A stretch of 64,000 nt of DNA from Mesorhizobium sp. J428 (GTDB lineage Bacteria > Pseudomonadota > Alphaproteobacteria > Rhizobiales > Rhizobiaceae), in contig NZ_JAJOMX010000001.1 in the NCBI RefSeq assembly GCF_024699925.1, positions 186,001 to 250,000 on the forward strand. Reading direction: 5' to 3'. The first letter of the stretch is position 1. Each line of letters starts with the position of its first letter. The notes beneath the pieces are model-generated. The model was not told the DNA's origin and searched no databases. It saw only the letters and a program-made list of their open reading frames with translations. The translations under genes were made by a program, and so were the position numbers. Shown here piece after piece: positions 55,080 through 63,616 of this stretch.

Positions 55080-55805
55080 ATGAAGAAATCCACTCTCAAG
55101 GCCGCGCTTGCGGCCCTTGCGCTGCCGGCATTCGCGCATTCGGCCGCTTTCGCCCAGGAGGCGCCGCGGCCCGCGCCGCGAATCATCGTCACCGGCCAGG
55201 GCGAGGCGGCGATCGCTCCCGACATGGCGGTGCTGACCCTGGGGGTTATGCGACAGGCCGACACGGCGCGCGCGGCCCTGGACGCCGCGAACGCGGCGAT
55301 GGCCGAGGTCACCGCGGCGATGAAGGCCGAGGGCATCGCCGATCGCGACCTGCAGACGTCCAACTTCTCGATCTCGCCGGTCTATGTCTACCCATCCTCC
55401 GACCAGCAGGGCCAGCCGCCGAAGATCACCGGCTATGAGGTCAACAACACGCTCACGGTCCGCCTGCGCGAGATCGCCAAGGTCGGCGCGGTGCTCGACA
55501 AGGCGGTGACGCTCGGCGTCAACCAGGGCGGCGGCATCTCTTTCACCAATGACGATCCGTCCGCAGCCCTCACCGAGGCGCGCGTCAAGGCGGTCAAGGA
55601 TGCGACGGCCAAGGCCAAGACCCTTGCCGAGGCGGCAGGTGTCGGACTTGGCAAGGTGATCGAGATCTCGGAACAGAGCTACATGCCCCAACCTGTCCCC
55701 TATGCGATGAAGGCCCGCGACGCCGCGGCCGCGAGCGTTCCGGTCGAGGCGGGCGAGAACGCCTACCGGGTCGACGTCAACGTCACCTTCGAACTCGGCC
55801 AGTAA
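55080..55805 (+). CDS. SIMPL domain-containing (DUF541) periplasmic protein
   Basis: This 241-aa protein has signal peptide KAALAALALPAFAHSAAFAQ and a DUF541/SIMPL domain. Core strands are RIIVTGQGEAAIAPDMAVLTLGV, DLQTSNFSISPVYVYPSSD, ITGYEVNNTLTVRLREI and AKTLAEAAGVGLGKVIEISE. E. coli YggE, a family member, reduces oxidative damage; members form ring oligomers. The gene stands alone, 123 bases downstream of the tRNA (which points away), and ends at a strong shared terminator. Function by family only. Confidence 0.9.
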   Translation: MKKSTLKAALAALALPAFAHSAAFAQEAPRPAPRIIVTGQGEAAIAPDMAVLTLGVMRQADTARAALDAANAAMAEVTAAMKAEGIADRDLQTSNFSISPVYVYPSSDQQGQPPKITGYEVNNTLTVRLREIAKVGAVLDKAVTLGVNQGGGISFTNDDPSAALTEARVKAVKDATAKAKTLAEAAGVGLGKVIEISEQSYMPQPVPYAMKARDAAAASVPVEAGENAYRVDVNVTFELGQ

Positions 55806-55823
55806 TCGCCGGACACCGCGCAT

Positions 55824-55859
55824 GAAAAAGGCCGGAGGGGTGACCCTCCGGCCTTTTTC
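55824..55859. terminator. Perfect bidirectional terminator
   Basis: A 16-bp perfect stem (55824-55839 with 55844-55859) has a GTGA loop, a GC core and A-run/T-run ends, so it can terminate both the rightward SIMPL gene and the leftward gene ending at 55875. Confidence 0.92.
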
Positions 55860-55874
55860 ATTTCAGCTTGCGGA

Positions 55875-56258
55875 TCAGTAGATCAGCGGGCAGCCCGGGG
55901 CGCGGGCGAAGGACACGCGCACGCGCTCGCCATACTTGCGGCCGCGCACGTCGACCGAGCGGCGATCGATGTCGACCACGCGGGCACGGCGAATGCCCAT
56001 GCGTTCGGCCTTGTAGAGCGCCTCGCCGGCCGAACAGCCGCGCCGGTGCTCCCAGCGCCGGTCGTGACGCCGGTCATGGCGGCGATCGTAACGGCGGTAG
56101 GAATGGTCGTTGTCGCCGAACCAGACGCCGACGCTCGGGCCGTGATGGCCGCCGCCGAGACCAAGATAGACGCCCGACTGGGCGGAAGCCGGTGCCGCGC
56201 CGAGCGCGCCGAGGCCGATGAGAGCGGAAAGGACTGCTGTCTTGAGGAGGTTGGCCAT
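55875..56258 (-). CDS. Exported Arg/His-rich hypothetical protein
   Basis: This 127-aa protein has signal peptide MANLLKTAVLSALIGLGALG..ASA. A low-complexity Arg/His/Asp-rich middle (SYRRYDRRHDRRHDRRWEHR) follows, and then a conserved-looking end: GEALYKAERMGIRRARVVDID, then VRGRKYGERVRVSFARAPGC. Similar exported proteins are common in Mesorhizobium-like genomes, but I know no function. GAGGAGG (spacing 4-6) supports the ATG at 56258. The repeated DRRH units may bind metal or anionic polymer. It shares the terminator at 55824 with the SIMPL gene. Confidence 0.75.
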   Translation of the reverse strand: MANLLKTAVLSALIGLGALGAAPASAQSGVYLGLGGGHHGPSVGVWFGDNDHSYRRYDRRHDRRHDRRWEHRRGCSAGEALYKAERMGIRRARVVDIDRRSVDVRGRKYGERVRVSFARAPGCPLIY

Positions 56259-56423
56259 GGAAATTCTCCGTTTGCTGGCGCTTCGCTGAATTTCGATCGC
56301 CGAAGCGATTGCACGAAGATGCGCCGGCCGGCCTGAACGGCAGCGGAATCCGCTGTTCATCTGTCATTCATGGATTATCCAACTGATTTTATAAGGTTTT
56401 TTCCGCACGGCCGCGCCGGAAGC

Positions 56424-56877
56424 TCACGGCTCGTCGGCGAGCATGTGGTCGAAATAGTCCTCCGGCTCGGCCAGATCGCTCTCGTTGGCGGTGACTTTGC
56501 CCCGCACGGAGATCCCGGCCTCGTGCACCGTGTCGGCGCGGCCGGAGACAAGCGGATGCCACCAGGCAAGGTCCTGCCCGCTTGCCACCAGCCGGTACGC
56601 GCAGGTCGACGGCAGCCAGGGGATCACGCACGTTCTGCGGCGTAAGCTGCACGCAGTCTTCCACTTTCTTCTGCCGGTGGGCGTAGTCGTTGCAGCGGCA
56701 CGTGCCGGCGTCAAACAGGCGGCAGCCGACGGAGGTGAAGTAGATCTCCCCCGTATCCTCGTCCTCAAGCTTGGACAGACAGCACTTGCCGCAGCCGTCG
56801 CACAGAGATTCCCACTGCGCGGCAGTCATCTCCTCGAGGGGAACGGTCTTCCAGAACGGTTGCGACATGGCGCGCAT
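56424..56877 (-). pseudogene. ycgN: YcgN-family cysteine-cluster protein, one frameshift
   Basis: This is a member of the YkgJ/YcgN (UPF0260) family with a likely zinc or Fe-S site. Visible are [39 protein letters not shown] and [16 protein letters not shown]. The frame then breaks at the G-run 56619-56622 (one extra base). The rest reads correctly in the next frame: [38 protein letters not shown], ending [13 protein letters not shown]. Restored length is 150 aa, normal for the family. Both halves are conserved, so sequencing error is likely. The start was set at 56877 because of AAGGGAC; ATG 56868 is an alternative. Confidence 0.88.
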
Positions 56878-57041
56878 GTGTCCCTTGCCGTCGTCCGGGT
56901 CAAGGCCGCCGCCGCAATTCCGGCATGCCCCGCCACATCCTCTCCCACAATTCGCCCCGGTTGGGTGGTGGAAGGAACCAAAGCCCCAGCAGAGGGTTTG
57001 CGTGCCGAAGGGCCGTCCATTACGGAAATAAGGAGTCTGCC

Positions 57042-59258
57042 TTGAACAAGCTCAAAACAAGAATCGCCGCGGCGACCGCGCTTGGCCTCTTGATGGCCGA
57101 AGCGGCACCCGTGGCTTTCGCCGCGCAGGCCGGCGGGGAGAACGCCTCTATCGACCGCATCGTCACCGGCCCGGTTCCCCAGGGCACCATTCTTCTCGCG
57201 CAGGGTGCGGCTGGACGCTCCGAAGAGAGCGAGCAACTCCCGCCCCGCCAGCGCCAGGAACGCCAGAACCAGAAAGCCCGGCAGGCCGAGCCCGAGCAGG
57301 CGGCGGAGGAACCTGCGCCGCGCCGCAGGGGTCAGCAGCAAGACAGCGAGCAGCCGGCGCGCCGTGCCCAGCCGCAGGAAGAGCCTGCCGACCGTCCGGC
57401 GCGCCGCGAGGCGCAGCAGCCCGCGGAAGACGCTCAGCCGCGCAACAATCGCCGCGCCCAGCAGCCTGCTGAGCAGCAGGAAGAGCCGGTGATCCGCCGC
57501 GCCCAGCCTGAACAGCCTGCCGAGGCGCCGCCGCGCCGCGAGGCGCAGCCCGCGGAAGAGACGCAGCCGCGCAACAACCGCAGGGCGCAGCAGCCCGCCG
57601 AACAGGCGGAAGAGCCCGCTGCCCGTCCCGCCAAGCCTGAACAGCGCGCCCAGCCGGAACAGCCGGCAGCGAATGAGGGCGAAGGACAGGCTTCGCGCGA
57701 GGAGCGTCTGCGCCAGCGCCGCGAGGCGCTGCAGAAGCTTCAACAAGGTCAGGACAACGGCGCCGATACGGGAAGCTCCGAACAGAAGCCGCCGCAGAGC
57801 GCCGAACCTGCCCAGCCCGCGCAACCGGCCCAGCCTTCGCAGGAGGCTGAGCCTCCGCGTCAGGCCCAGCCCGCGCAGCCGGCCGAACCGGCCGAGCCCC
57901 CGCGCCAGGCGCAACCGGCCGAGCCGCCGGCCGCCACGCCCGGCACCGGCGAAGCTGAGCAGGCCAGGCCCAACGAGACCGACCGCGAGCGCCGCCTGCG
58001 CGAACGCCGCGAGGCGCTGCGCAAGCTGCAGGGCGACCAGCCGGCAGCCGAGGGCAGCACGGTCGAAGGCGGCCCTGCCCGCCAGCCCGGTGCCACGGAG
58101 CCCCCGCCCCAGCAGGCAGGCCAGCCCGGCGCCATCGAGGGCGCGCCCGAAAATGCCGCTCCGATTCTCGACAGCCAGAAGCCGCGTCGCCGCGGCGATG
58201 GCCGCCGCGATGTCGGTCAGGGCAACGAACCCGTTGCGCCGCCGATCGCGCGTTCGCCGACGCCGCCGCCGGCCAACGACGAGGATGCGCAGGCCAATGC
58301 GCCGCGTGTGGACGATCTTCCGTCCGTCCGCGACGAACAGGGCCGTCGCGTCGAGGGCCGTCCGCGTCGCTACGAGCGGCCGGAAGGCGCGGACGTGCTG
58401 AAGGAAATCGGCAGCCGCGTCATCTTTGAGCTCGGCAACCAGATCCTGATCGAGAACAACGATCGTTCCCGTCTGACCCGCGACTCGCGCGACGTCTACT
58501 ATGAGGAACTGCCGCGCGGCCGCACCCGTGAGACGATCGTGCGACCCAACGGCGTGACGATCGTCACCATCCGCGACCGCTACGGCGAGATCATCCGCCG
58601 CTCGCGCATCATGCCGGATGGCCGCGAATATGTGCTGGTCTATGTCGACGAGGATCGCCTCGATCGGGGTGGCCGCGGCGAGTGGCGCGATCCGGGCGAC
58701 GACCTGCCGCCGCTGGTCATCACAATGCCCTACGAGGAGTATGTCTTCGACGCGGAGCGGGTCGATTACAACGACGACGAGGCCTACTACGAGTTCCTCG
58801 AACAGCCTCCGGTCGAGAAGGTCGAGCGCCTTTACTCTGTGGACGAGGTGAAGCGGTCGGCCCGCGTGCGCGACAGCGTGCGGCGTATCGACCTCGACAC
58901 GATCACCTTCGACACGGGCTCGGCTCTCATCGACGACAGCCAGGTGGAGAAGCTGGACGGCGTGGCGAACGCGATGCTGCGCCTCCTGGAGAAGAACCCC
59001 GCGGAGACCTTCCTCATCGAAGGCCACACCGACGCGGTCGGCTCCGATCTGTCGAACCTGACGCTCTCCGACGAGCGCGCCGAGGCCGTTGCCTCCGCCC
59101 TCACCGAGGTGTTCCAGGTCCCGGCGGAGAATCTCACTACCCAGGGCTATGGCGAGCAGTATCTGAAGATCGATACGCCGGCGGCCGAACGCGAAAACCG
59201 TCGCGTCGCGATCCGCCGCATCACCCCGCTGGTCGCCCCGGTGGCGAGCGCGCAGTAA
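57042..59258 (+). CDS. OmpA-family protein with long Pro/Gln/Glu/Arg-rich spacer
   Basis: This 738-aa envelope protein starts at TTG 57042, supported by AAGGAG 7 bases upstream; the signal peptide is [21 protein letters not shown]. Residues about 60-440 are low-complexity, dominated by P, Q, A, E and R. They include two near-identical units (residues 121-149 and 165-192) and two RxRREALxKLQ helices (near 225 and 345). A DUF-like region follows ([40 protein letters not shown]). The C-terminal OmpA peptidoglycan-binding domain is [18 protein letters not shown], then [22 protein letters not shown]. It probably spans and anchors the envelope to peptidoglycan. A strong terminator follows. Confidence 0.9.
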   Translation: MNKLKTRIAAATALGLLMAEAAPVAFAAQAGGENASIDRIVTGPVPQGTILLAQGAAGRSEESEQLPPRQRQERQNQKARQAEPEQAAEEPAPRRRGQQQDSEQPARRAQPQEEPADRPARREAQQPAEDAQPRNNRRAQQPAEQQEEPVIRRAQPEQPAEAPPRREAQPAEETQPRNNRRAQQPAEQAEEPAARPAKPEQRAQPEQPAANEGEGQASREERLRQRREALQKLQQGQDNGADTGSSEQKPPQSAEPAQPAQPAQPSQEAEPPRQAQPAQPAEPAEPPRQAQPAEPPAATPGTGEAEQARPNETDRERRLRERREALRKLQGDQPAAEGSTVEGGPARQPGATEPPPQQAGQPGAIEGAPENAAPILDSQKPRRRGDGRRDVGQGNEPVAPPIARSPTPPPANDEDAQANAPRVDDLPSVRDEQGRRVEGRPRRYERPEGADVLKEIGSRVIFELGNQILIENNDRSRLTRDSRDVYYEELPRGRTRETIVRPNGVTIVTIRDRYGEIIRRSRIMPDGREYVLVYVDEDRLDRGGRGEWRDPGDDLPPLVITMPYEEYVFDAERVDYNDDEAYYEFLEQPPVEKVERLYSVDEVKRSARVRDSVRRIDLDTITFDTGSALIDDSQVEKLDGVANAMLRLLEKNPAETFLIEGHTDAVGSDLSNLTLSDERAEAVASALTEVFQVPAENLTTQGYGEQYLKIDTPAAERENRRVAIRRITPLVAPVASAQ
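57402..57617 (+). repeat. Internal tandem-like repeat in the OmpA-family gene
   Basis: Two coding units, 57402-57488 and 57534-57617, encode [20 protein letters not shown].. and [20 protein letters not shown].., both followed by PAEQ-x-EEP. They differ by one residue in length and a few substitutions. The units lie within a larger field of short Q/P/E/R repeats, so length variation between strains is likely. Confidence 0.8.
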
Positions 59259-59299
59259 CGGGTCCCTGCCCCGTCCCCCTTGAGGTGGACAGGACACCT

Positions 59300-59330
59300 G
59301 CCCGGCCGGCATCCACCGGCCGGGCTTTTT
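59300..59330 (+). terminator. Intrinsic terminator after the OmpA-family gene
   Basis: GCCCGGCCGG (59300-59309) pairs perfectly with CCGGCCGGGC (59316-59325) over a 6-base loop and is followed by TTTTT. It begins 42 bases after the stop codon. Confidence 0.93.
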
Positions 59331-59401
59331 ATGTCCAGAATGCTTGAAAGTCTGATGGTGCGACGCAACATGTGCCCGCAGATTCGGGAAGAGCGCGCCG
59401 C

Positions 59402-59929
59402 ATGAAACGTCTGGAACTGGTTATCGAGAGCGTCATCCTGGCCTCGCGCTGGCTGCTCGTGGTCTTCTATCTCGGCCTGACGCTGGCGCTCGCCGTCTAT
59501 GCCGTCTCCTTTGGCGCGAAGCTGTTCTCGTTCATGACCGACATCCTGACCCTCAACGAGACCGACACGATCCTCAAGATGCTCGGCCTCATCGACGCTG
59601 CCCTCGTCGCGAGCCTGGTCGTGATGGTGATCATTTCGGGCTACGAGAATTTCGTCAGCCGCTTCGACGACAATGACGGCAAGGTCCACTGGCTCGGCAC
59701 GATCGACGCCGGTTCGCTCAAGGTCAAGGTCGCCTCCACCATCGTCGCCATCTCCTCGATCCACCTGCTGCAGATCTTCCTCAACCACTCGCAGTACACG
59801 CCGGTGCAGCTGATGTGGCTGACCATCATGCACCTCGCCTTCGTCGTCTCGGCACTGTTCCTGGCCTGGATCGACAAGATCTCAGGCAAAGGCAAGGGTG
59901 AGGCGAAGGACGACAGTCCCAGCATCTAG
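59402..59929 (+). CDS. YqhA/UPF0114 family membrane protein
   Basis: This 175-aa integral membrane protein belongs to the TIGR00645/UPF0114 (YqhA) family. It opens RLELVIESVILASRWLLVVFYLGLTLALAVY. Four hydrophobic segments are present, with the conserved VMVIISGYENFVSRFDDNDGKVHWLG loop and KVASTIVAISSIHLLQIF. Function is unknown for the family. It lies 71 bases after the OmpA terminator and stands alone. Length and motifs are complete. Confidence 0.93.
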   Translation: MKRLELVIESVILASRWLLVVFYLGLTLALAVYAVSFGAKLFSFMTDILTLNETDTILKMLGLIDAALVASLVVMVIISGYENFVSRFDDNDGKVHWLGTIDAGSLKVKVASTIVAISSIHLLQIFLNHSQYTPVQLMWLTIMHLAFVVSALFLAWIDKISGKGKGEAKDDSPSI

Positions 59930-59994
59930 CTGCAGCGCATAGCAGGCTTCTTTCCGGCCGCGCCTTTGGCTACTCTCTCCCGAGGGAGGCGCAG

Positions 59995-62112
59995 ATGAGG
60001 CCGACGACGGGCGCCACGCCGCTAGCCGCGCTCGACGCGGTGGCGATAGACACTGAGACATCGAGCCTCGACACGTCGGTAGCGCGCGTGATCGAGATCG
60101 CCGGGGTGAGGCTTGCCGACGGCGAGGAATTCGCGACGCTGGTGGACCCTGTAGCCGCCATACCCACAGCCTCTTCCGCCATCCACGGTATCAGCGCCGA
60201 GACGGTGGCCGGCGCGCCGCCTTTCCGGGAAGCGTATGCCGCCTTTGCCGACTTTGCCGGATCACGCGTCTTGATCGGCCATTCGATCGGCTATGACCTC
60301 GCCGTCCTCGAACGCGAGGCGGCCCGCGCCGGCTTGTCCTGGAAGAAGCCGCGCTCATTGTGCGTGCGGCTTTTGTCCGCCCTCGCAAACCCGTCCCTTC
60401 CCGATTACTCGCTGGATATGATCGCGACCTGGCTCGGCGTAACCATCGAGGGCCGCCATCGTGCATTGGGCGACGCGAAGGCCACCGCTGCGGTCTTTGC
60501 AGCCCTTCTCCCCAGGCTCGCCGATCGCGGCATCCGCACCCTCGCCGAGGCCGAGCGCGCCTGCCTGTCGCTACCGGCCGAGCTCGAGACACATCACCGC
60601 GCCGGATGGGCCGAGCCCGTCACCCGGCCCGGCGAGGCATCGACCTCGCTGCGCGCCGTGGACCCCTACGCCTACCGTCACCGTATCGCCGACATCATGT
60701 CCGCGCCGCCGATCGTGATGGCATCGGCGGATACGCTGCGCGACGCCATCGCGATCATGTCGGAGCGGCGCATCAGCTCGATCTTCGTCGCGGAGCATCT
60801 CCGCAGCGACGCGGCGATCGGGGACTACGGCATCGTGACCGAGCGCGACGTGATGCGCCGCGTTGCCCGCGACGGCGCGGCCGCGCTCGATCACAAGGCC
60901 GGAGAGATCGCCACGCGGCCGCTGGTCTCCATACGCGAAGGCGCGTTCGTCTATCGCGCCATCGGTCGCATGTCCCGGTTGAAGATCCGCCATCTCGCCG
61001 TCCGCACCGAGGACGGGCAGCTCGCCGGCATCGTTTCGGCGCGAGATCTGCTCAAGCTGCGGGCCAGCGCCGCCGTCAATCTCGACGACGCGATCGAGGA
61101 CGCGAAGACCTCGGGACAGTTGGCGGCCGCCTGGGCGATGCTGCCGGCGGTCGCCGAAGCGCTCATCGACGAAGAGATCGACGCGCGCCAGATTTCCGGC
61201 GTCGTCAGCGAAGAGCTTCGCGCGATGACGAGGCGCGCGGCGGCTATCGCCGAGACCTCGATGGCCACGGAGGGATTGGGCCTGCCGCCCTGCGCGCATA
61301 CGATCCTCGTCCTCGGATCCGGCGGTCGCGGCGAGAGCCTCCTCGCCGCCGACCAGGACAATGCGATCATCTTCGCCGAAGGCGAACCGCACGGGGCCGA
61401 AGACCGCTGGTTCGCAGAGCTCGGCGCGCGCATGGCCGCGTTGCTCGACCAGGCCGGAATACCACTCTGCAAGGGCGGGGTGATGGCCAAGAACCCGCCA
61501 TGGCGCGGATCGCTCTCGACCTGGCGCGAGCGCGTCCGCGACTGGGTGTCCCGCTCGCGCCCGGAAGACCTGCTCAACGTCGACATCTTCTACGACCTGA
61601 AGGCCGTCTCAGGAGATGTCAGCCTCGCCAACGAGATGGTTGACTTCGCCTACACTGAGGGCCACGCGGCGACGGCCTTCGCGAAGCTGCTCGGCGAACA
61701 GCTCGACGCGCTCGGCTCGCCCTTCGGCTTCCTCGGCAATCTGCAGTCGGAGGACGGCCGCATCGATCTCAAGAAGTTCGGCCTGTCCCCGATCGTCTCG
61801 GGCGCCCGCACGCTCGCGATCCGCCACGACGTCCGCGGCCGCAGCACGCGCGAGCGATTGGAGGGCCTGATCGCCCGCGACGTCGGCGCAGAGGCGGATC
61901 TGCGCGCCCTGATCGACGCGCATGGCCTGCTGCTGAGGCTGATGCTCGCTCAGCAGAGCCGCGATCTCCATTCCGGCATCCAGGTCTCCAACCGGGTCGA
62001 ACTCGCGCGCCTGTCGCGTGAGGAGTCCACCGCCCTTAAGGCGGCCCTAAAGCGGATCCAGTCCGTTCCGGCTATGGTCCGCGACCTTATGTTCAGCGAC
62101 CGCCATTCTTGA
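59995..62112 (+). CDS. Fusion of DEDDh 3'-5' exonuclease, CBS pair and DUF294 nucleotidyltransferase
   Basis: This 705-aa protein has three parts. Residues about 12-175 form a DnaQ-like DEDDh exonuclease: Asp19 and Glu21 in AIDTETSSLD, Asp101 in GHSIGYDLAVL, and His155/Asp160 in RHRALGDAKAT. Residues about 230-360 are two CBS motifs (IADIMSAPPIVMASADTLRD, then VSIREGAFVYRAIGRM) that usually bind adenine nucleotides. Residues about 400-700 are a DUF294 nucleotidyltransferase with GSGGRGESLLAADQDNAIIF (Asp453, Asp455) and a helical C-terminus. In most relatives a cNMP-binding domain, not an exonuclease, sits in front. GGGAGG precedes the ATG. The role may link a nucleic-acid or nucleotide signal to nucleotidylation; it is unproven. 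Confidence 0.9.
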   Translation: MRPTTGATPLAALDAVAIDTETSSLDTSVARVIEIAGVRLADGEEFATLVDPVAAIPTASSAIHGISAETVAGAPPFREAYAAFADFAGSRVLIGHSIGYDLAVLEREAARAGLSWKKPRSLCVRLLSALANPSLPDYSLDMIATWLGVTIEGRHRALGDAKATAAVFAALLPRLADRGIRTLAEAERACLSLPAELETHHRAGWAEPVTRPGEASTSLRAVDPYAYRHRIADIMSAPPIVMASADTLRDAIAIMSERRISSIFVAEHLRSDAAIGDYGIVTERDVMRRVARDGAAALDHKAGEIATRPLVSIREGAFVYRAIGRMSRLKIRHLAVRTEDGQLAGIVSARDLLKLRASAAVNLDDAIEDAKTSGQLAAAWAMLPAVAEALIDEEIDARQISGVVSEELRAMTRRAAAIAETSMATEGLGLPPCAHTILVLGSGGRGESLLAADQDNAIIFAEGEPHGAEDRWFAELGARMAALLDQAGIPLCKGGVMAKNPPWRGSLSTWRERVRDWVSRSRPEDLLNVDIFYDLKAVSGDVSLANEMVDFAYTEGHAATAFAKLLGEQLDALGSPFGFLGNLQSEDGRIDLKKFGLSPIVSGARTLAIRHDVRGRSTRERLEGLIARDVGAEADLRALIDAHGLLLRLMLAQQSRDLHSGIQVSNRVELARLSREESTALKAALKRIQSVPAMVRDLMFSDRHS

Positions 62113-62160
62113 CTTCGGCTTTCGTCCGGATACCATCTATTGGTAATTCAGGAGCCGACC

Positions 62161-62397
62161 ATGACGAAGAACACCTCCATCTCCCTCGGCGCGCCCTATC
62201 TCGAATTCATCGACCGCCAGATCGCGAGAGGCCGCTTCGCCACCGCCAGCGAAGCCGTGCGCGCCGGCCTGCGCCTGCTCGAAGAGCAGGAAATCGCACT
62301 GGAAAAGCTGCGCGCAGCGATCGACGAGGGATATAGTTCCGGCGCACCCGAGCCGTTCGACGTCGAGGATTTCCTAACTGAAATGAACGTTGAATGA
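62161..62397 (+). CDS. parD: ParD-family antitoxin
   Basis: This 78-aa type II antitoxin has the ribbon-helix-helix start TKNTSISLGAPYLEFIDRQI, then RGRFATASEAVRAGLRLLEEQE, the classical ParD/CopG DNA-binding part, and an acidic toxin-binding tail (EPFDVEDFLTEMNVE). A GGAGC site precedes the ATG. It overlaps the toxin start by four bases. It should repress its own promoter and neutralise the ParE toxin. This pair is complete, unlike the module at 26781-27281. Confidence 0.94.
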   Translation: MTKNTSISLGAPYLEFIDRQIARGRFATASEAVRAGLRLLEEQEIALEKLRAAIDEGYSSGAPEPFDVEDFLTEMNVE

Positions 62398-62687
62398 AGC
62401 GGGCGCTACGCCTCCGGCCCGCGGCCAGGAAGGATATTCGCGAAATCTGGGACTACACGTCTAGAACGTGGAGCCGCGCCAAGGCGAATGAATATGTGAG
62501 GATGCTTACCGGCTCATTGAACATGGTCGACGTCAATCCCGGTCTGGCGCGGCCGGCCGGTGTCGGCGACGTGGGCCTGCGCAAGTTCGTCGCCGGATCG
62601 CATGTGCTTTATTTTCACATCGAGCCGGAGAGCATCGACGTGGTTCGCATCCTTCATGGCAGCATGGATCCGAAACTCCACCTCTAA
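62394..62687 (+). CDS. parE: ParE-family toxin
   Basis: This 97-aa toxin of the RelE/ParE family has RLRPAARKDIREIWDYTSRTW, KANEYVRMLTGSLNMVDVNPGLARP, the strand KFVAGSHVLYFHIEPESIDVVR and tail ILHGSMDP. ParE-type toxins inhibit DNA gyrase. It is translationally coupled to ParD upstream. It converges with the SDR gene, stops 2 bases apart. Length and all blocks are complete, so the module is probably active. Confidence 0.94.
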   Translation: MKRALRLRPAARKDIREIWDYTSRTWSRAKANEYVRMLTGSLNMVDVNPGLARPAGVGDVGLRKFVAGSHVLYFHIEPESIDVVRILHGSMDPKLHL

Positions 62688-62688
62688 C

Positions 62689-63561
62689 CTACCCCGGCAG
62701 TGCCCTTGCCACCTTAGTCGGGCTCTTTGCGAACGCCTCGTCCGGCACGAAGAAATCGCCCGCCAGAGGCCCCTTCGCGCCCGGCGCATAGGCCGAGAAG
62801 TCGGTTACCCCCTCTTCGCGCAGCACCAGTTCGTCGATGAAGAAATTGCCGGTGCAGTCGCGCGACGGTCTGGTCAGGATCGCATGCGCCGCATCCGCCA
62901 TGATCGTCGGCAGCCGGCTCATCGAGGCCACCGCCTCGCCGCCGAGCAGGTTACGCACCGCTGCCGTGTCGATCGCGGTCAGCGGCCAGAGCGAATTCAC
63001 CGCAATGCCGTCCTTCGCGAATTCCGCGCTCATGCCGAGCGTGCACATCGACATGCCGAACTTCGCCATCGTGTAGGCGACGTGGTTCTTGAACCATTTC
63101 GCCGCCATGTCCAGCGGCGGCGACAGGTTCAGGATATGCGGATTCTGCGCCTTCTTCAGGTGCGGGATGCAGGTCTTGGAGACGAGGAACGTGCCGCGCG
63201 CATTGATCCCGTTCATCAGGTCGTAGCGCTTCATGTCGGTCTCGAGCGTCCCGGTGAGCTGGATCGCGCTCGCATTGTTGATGCAGATATCGATGCCACC
63301 GAAGCGCTCGACGGTTTTCTCCACCGCCGCGGCCACCTGCGCCTCCTCGCGGATGTCGCACAGCACCGGCAGCGCCTGGCCGCCTGCCGCCTCGATCTCC
63401 TCTGCCGCCGTGTAGATCGTGCCGGGCAGCTTCGGATGCGGCTCCGCGGTCTTCGCCGCGATCGTCACGTTGGCACCGTCCTGTGCCGCCCGCAGCGCTA
63501 TGGCCAGCCCGATCCCGCGCGACCCACCCGAGATGAAAATCGTCTTGCCTTTCAGCGACAT
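62689..63561 (-). CDS. SDR family NAD(P)-dependent oxidoreductase (HSDL2-like)
   Basis: This 290-aa short-chain dehydrogenase has cofactor site GGSRGIG (12-18), INNAS, and catalytic Ser147, Tyr163 and Lys167 (in ILNLSPPLDMAAKWFKNHVA and YTMAKFGM). The longer C-terminus with LPTIMADAAHAILTRPSRDCTGNFFIDE is typical of the HSDL2-like subgroup acting on lipid or hydroxy-acyl substrates. The start ATG is clear. It is divergent from nothing nearby; a 55-base gap separates it from the cupin gene, so the two may be co-transcribed. The substrate is unknown. Confidence 0.9.
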   Translation of the reverse strand: MSLKGKTIFISGGSRGIGLAIALRAAQDGANVTIAAKTAEPHPKLPGTIYTAAEEIEAAGGQALPVLCDIREEAQVAAAVEKTVERFGGIDICINNASAIQLTGTLETDMKRYDLMNGINARGTFLVSKTCIPHLKKAQNPHILNLSPPLDMAAKWFKNHVAYTMAKFGMSMCTLGMSAEFAKDGIAVNSLWPLTAIDTAAVRNLLGGEAVASMSRLPTIMADAAHAILTRPSRDCTGNFFIDELVLREEGVTDFSAYAPGAKGPLAGDFFVPDEAFAKSPTKVARALPG

Positions 63562-63616
63562 GCCGCCCTCCCCCGATTCTGTCCGCGAACGCCCTGATTC
63601 AACGCTTCAAGCTGGC

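Noticed and set aside
57402..57617. Repeats in the OmpA-type gene as a CRISPR-like array
   Set aside because: The repeats are in frame, coding and irregular in length; there are no unique spacers.
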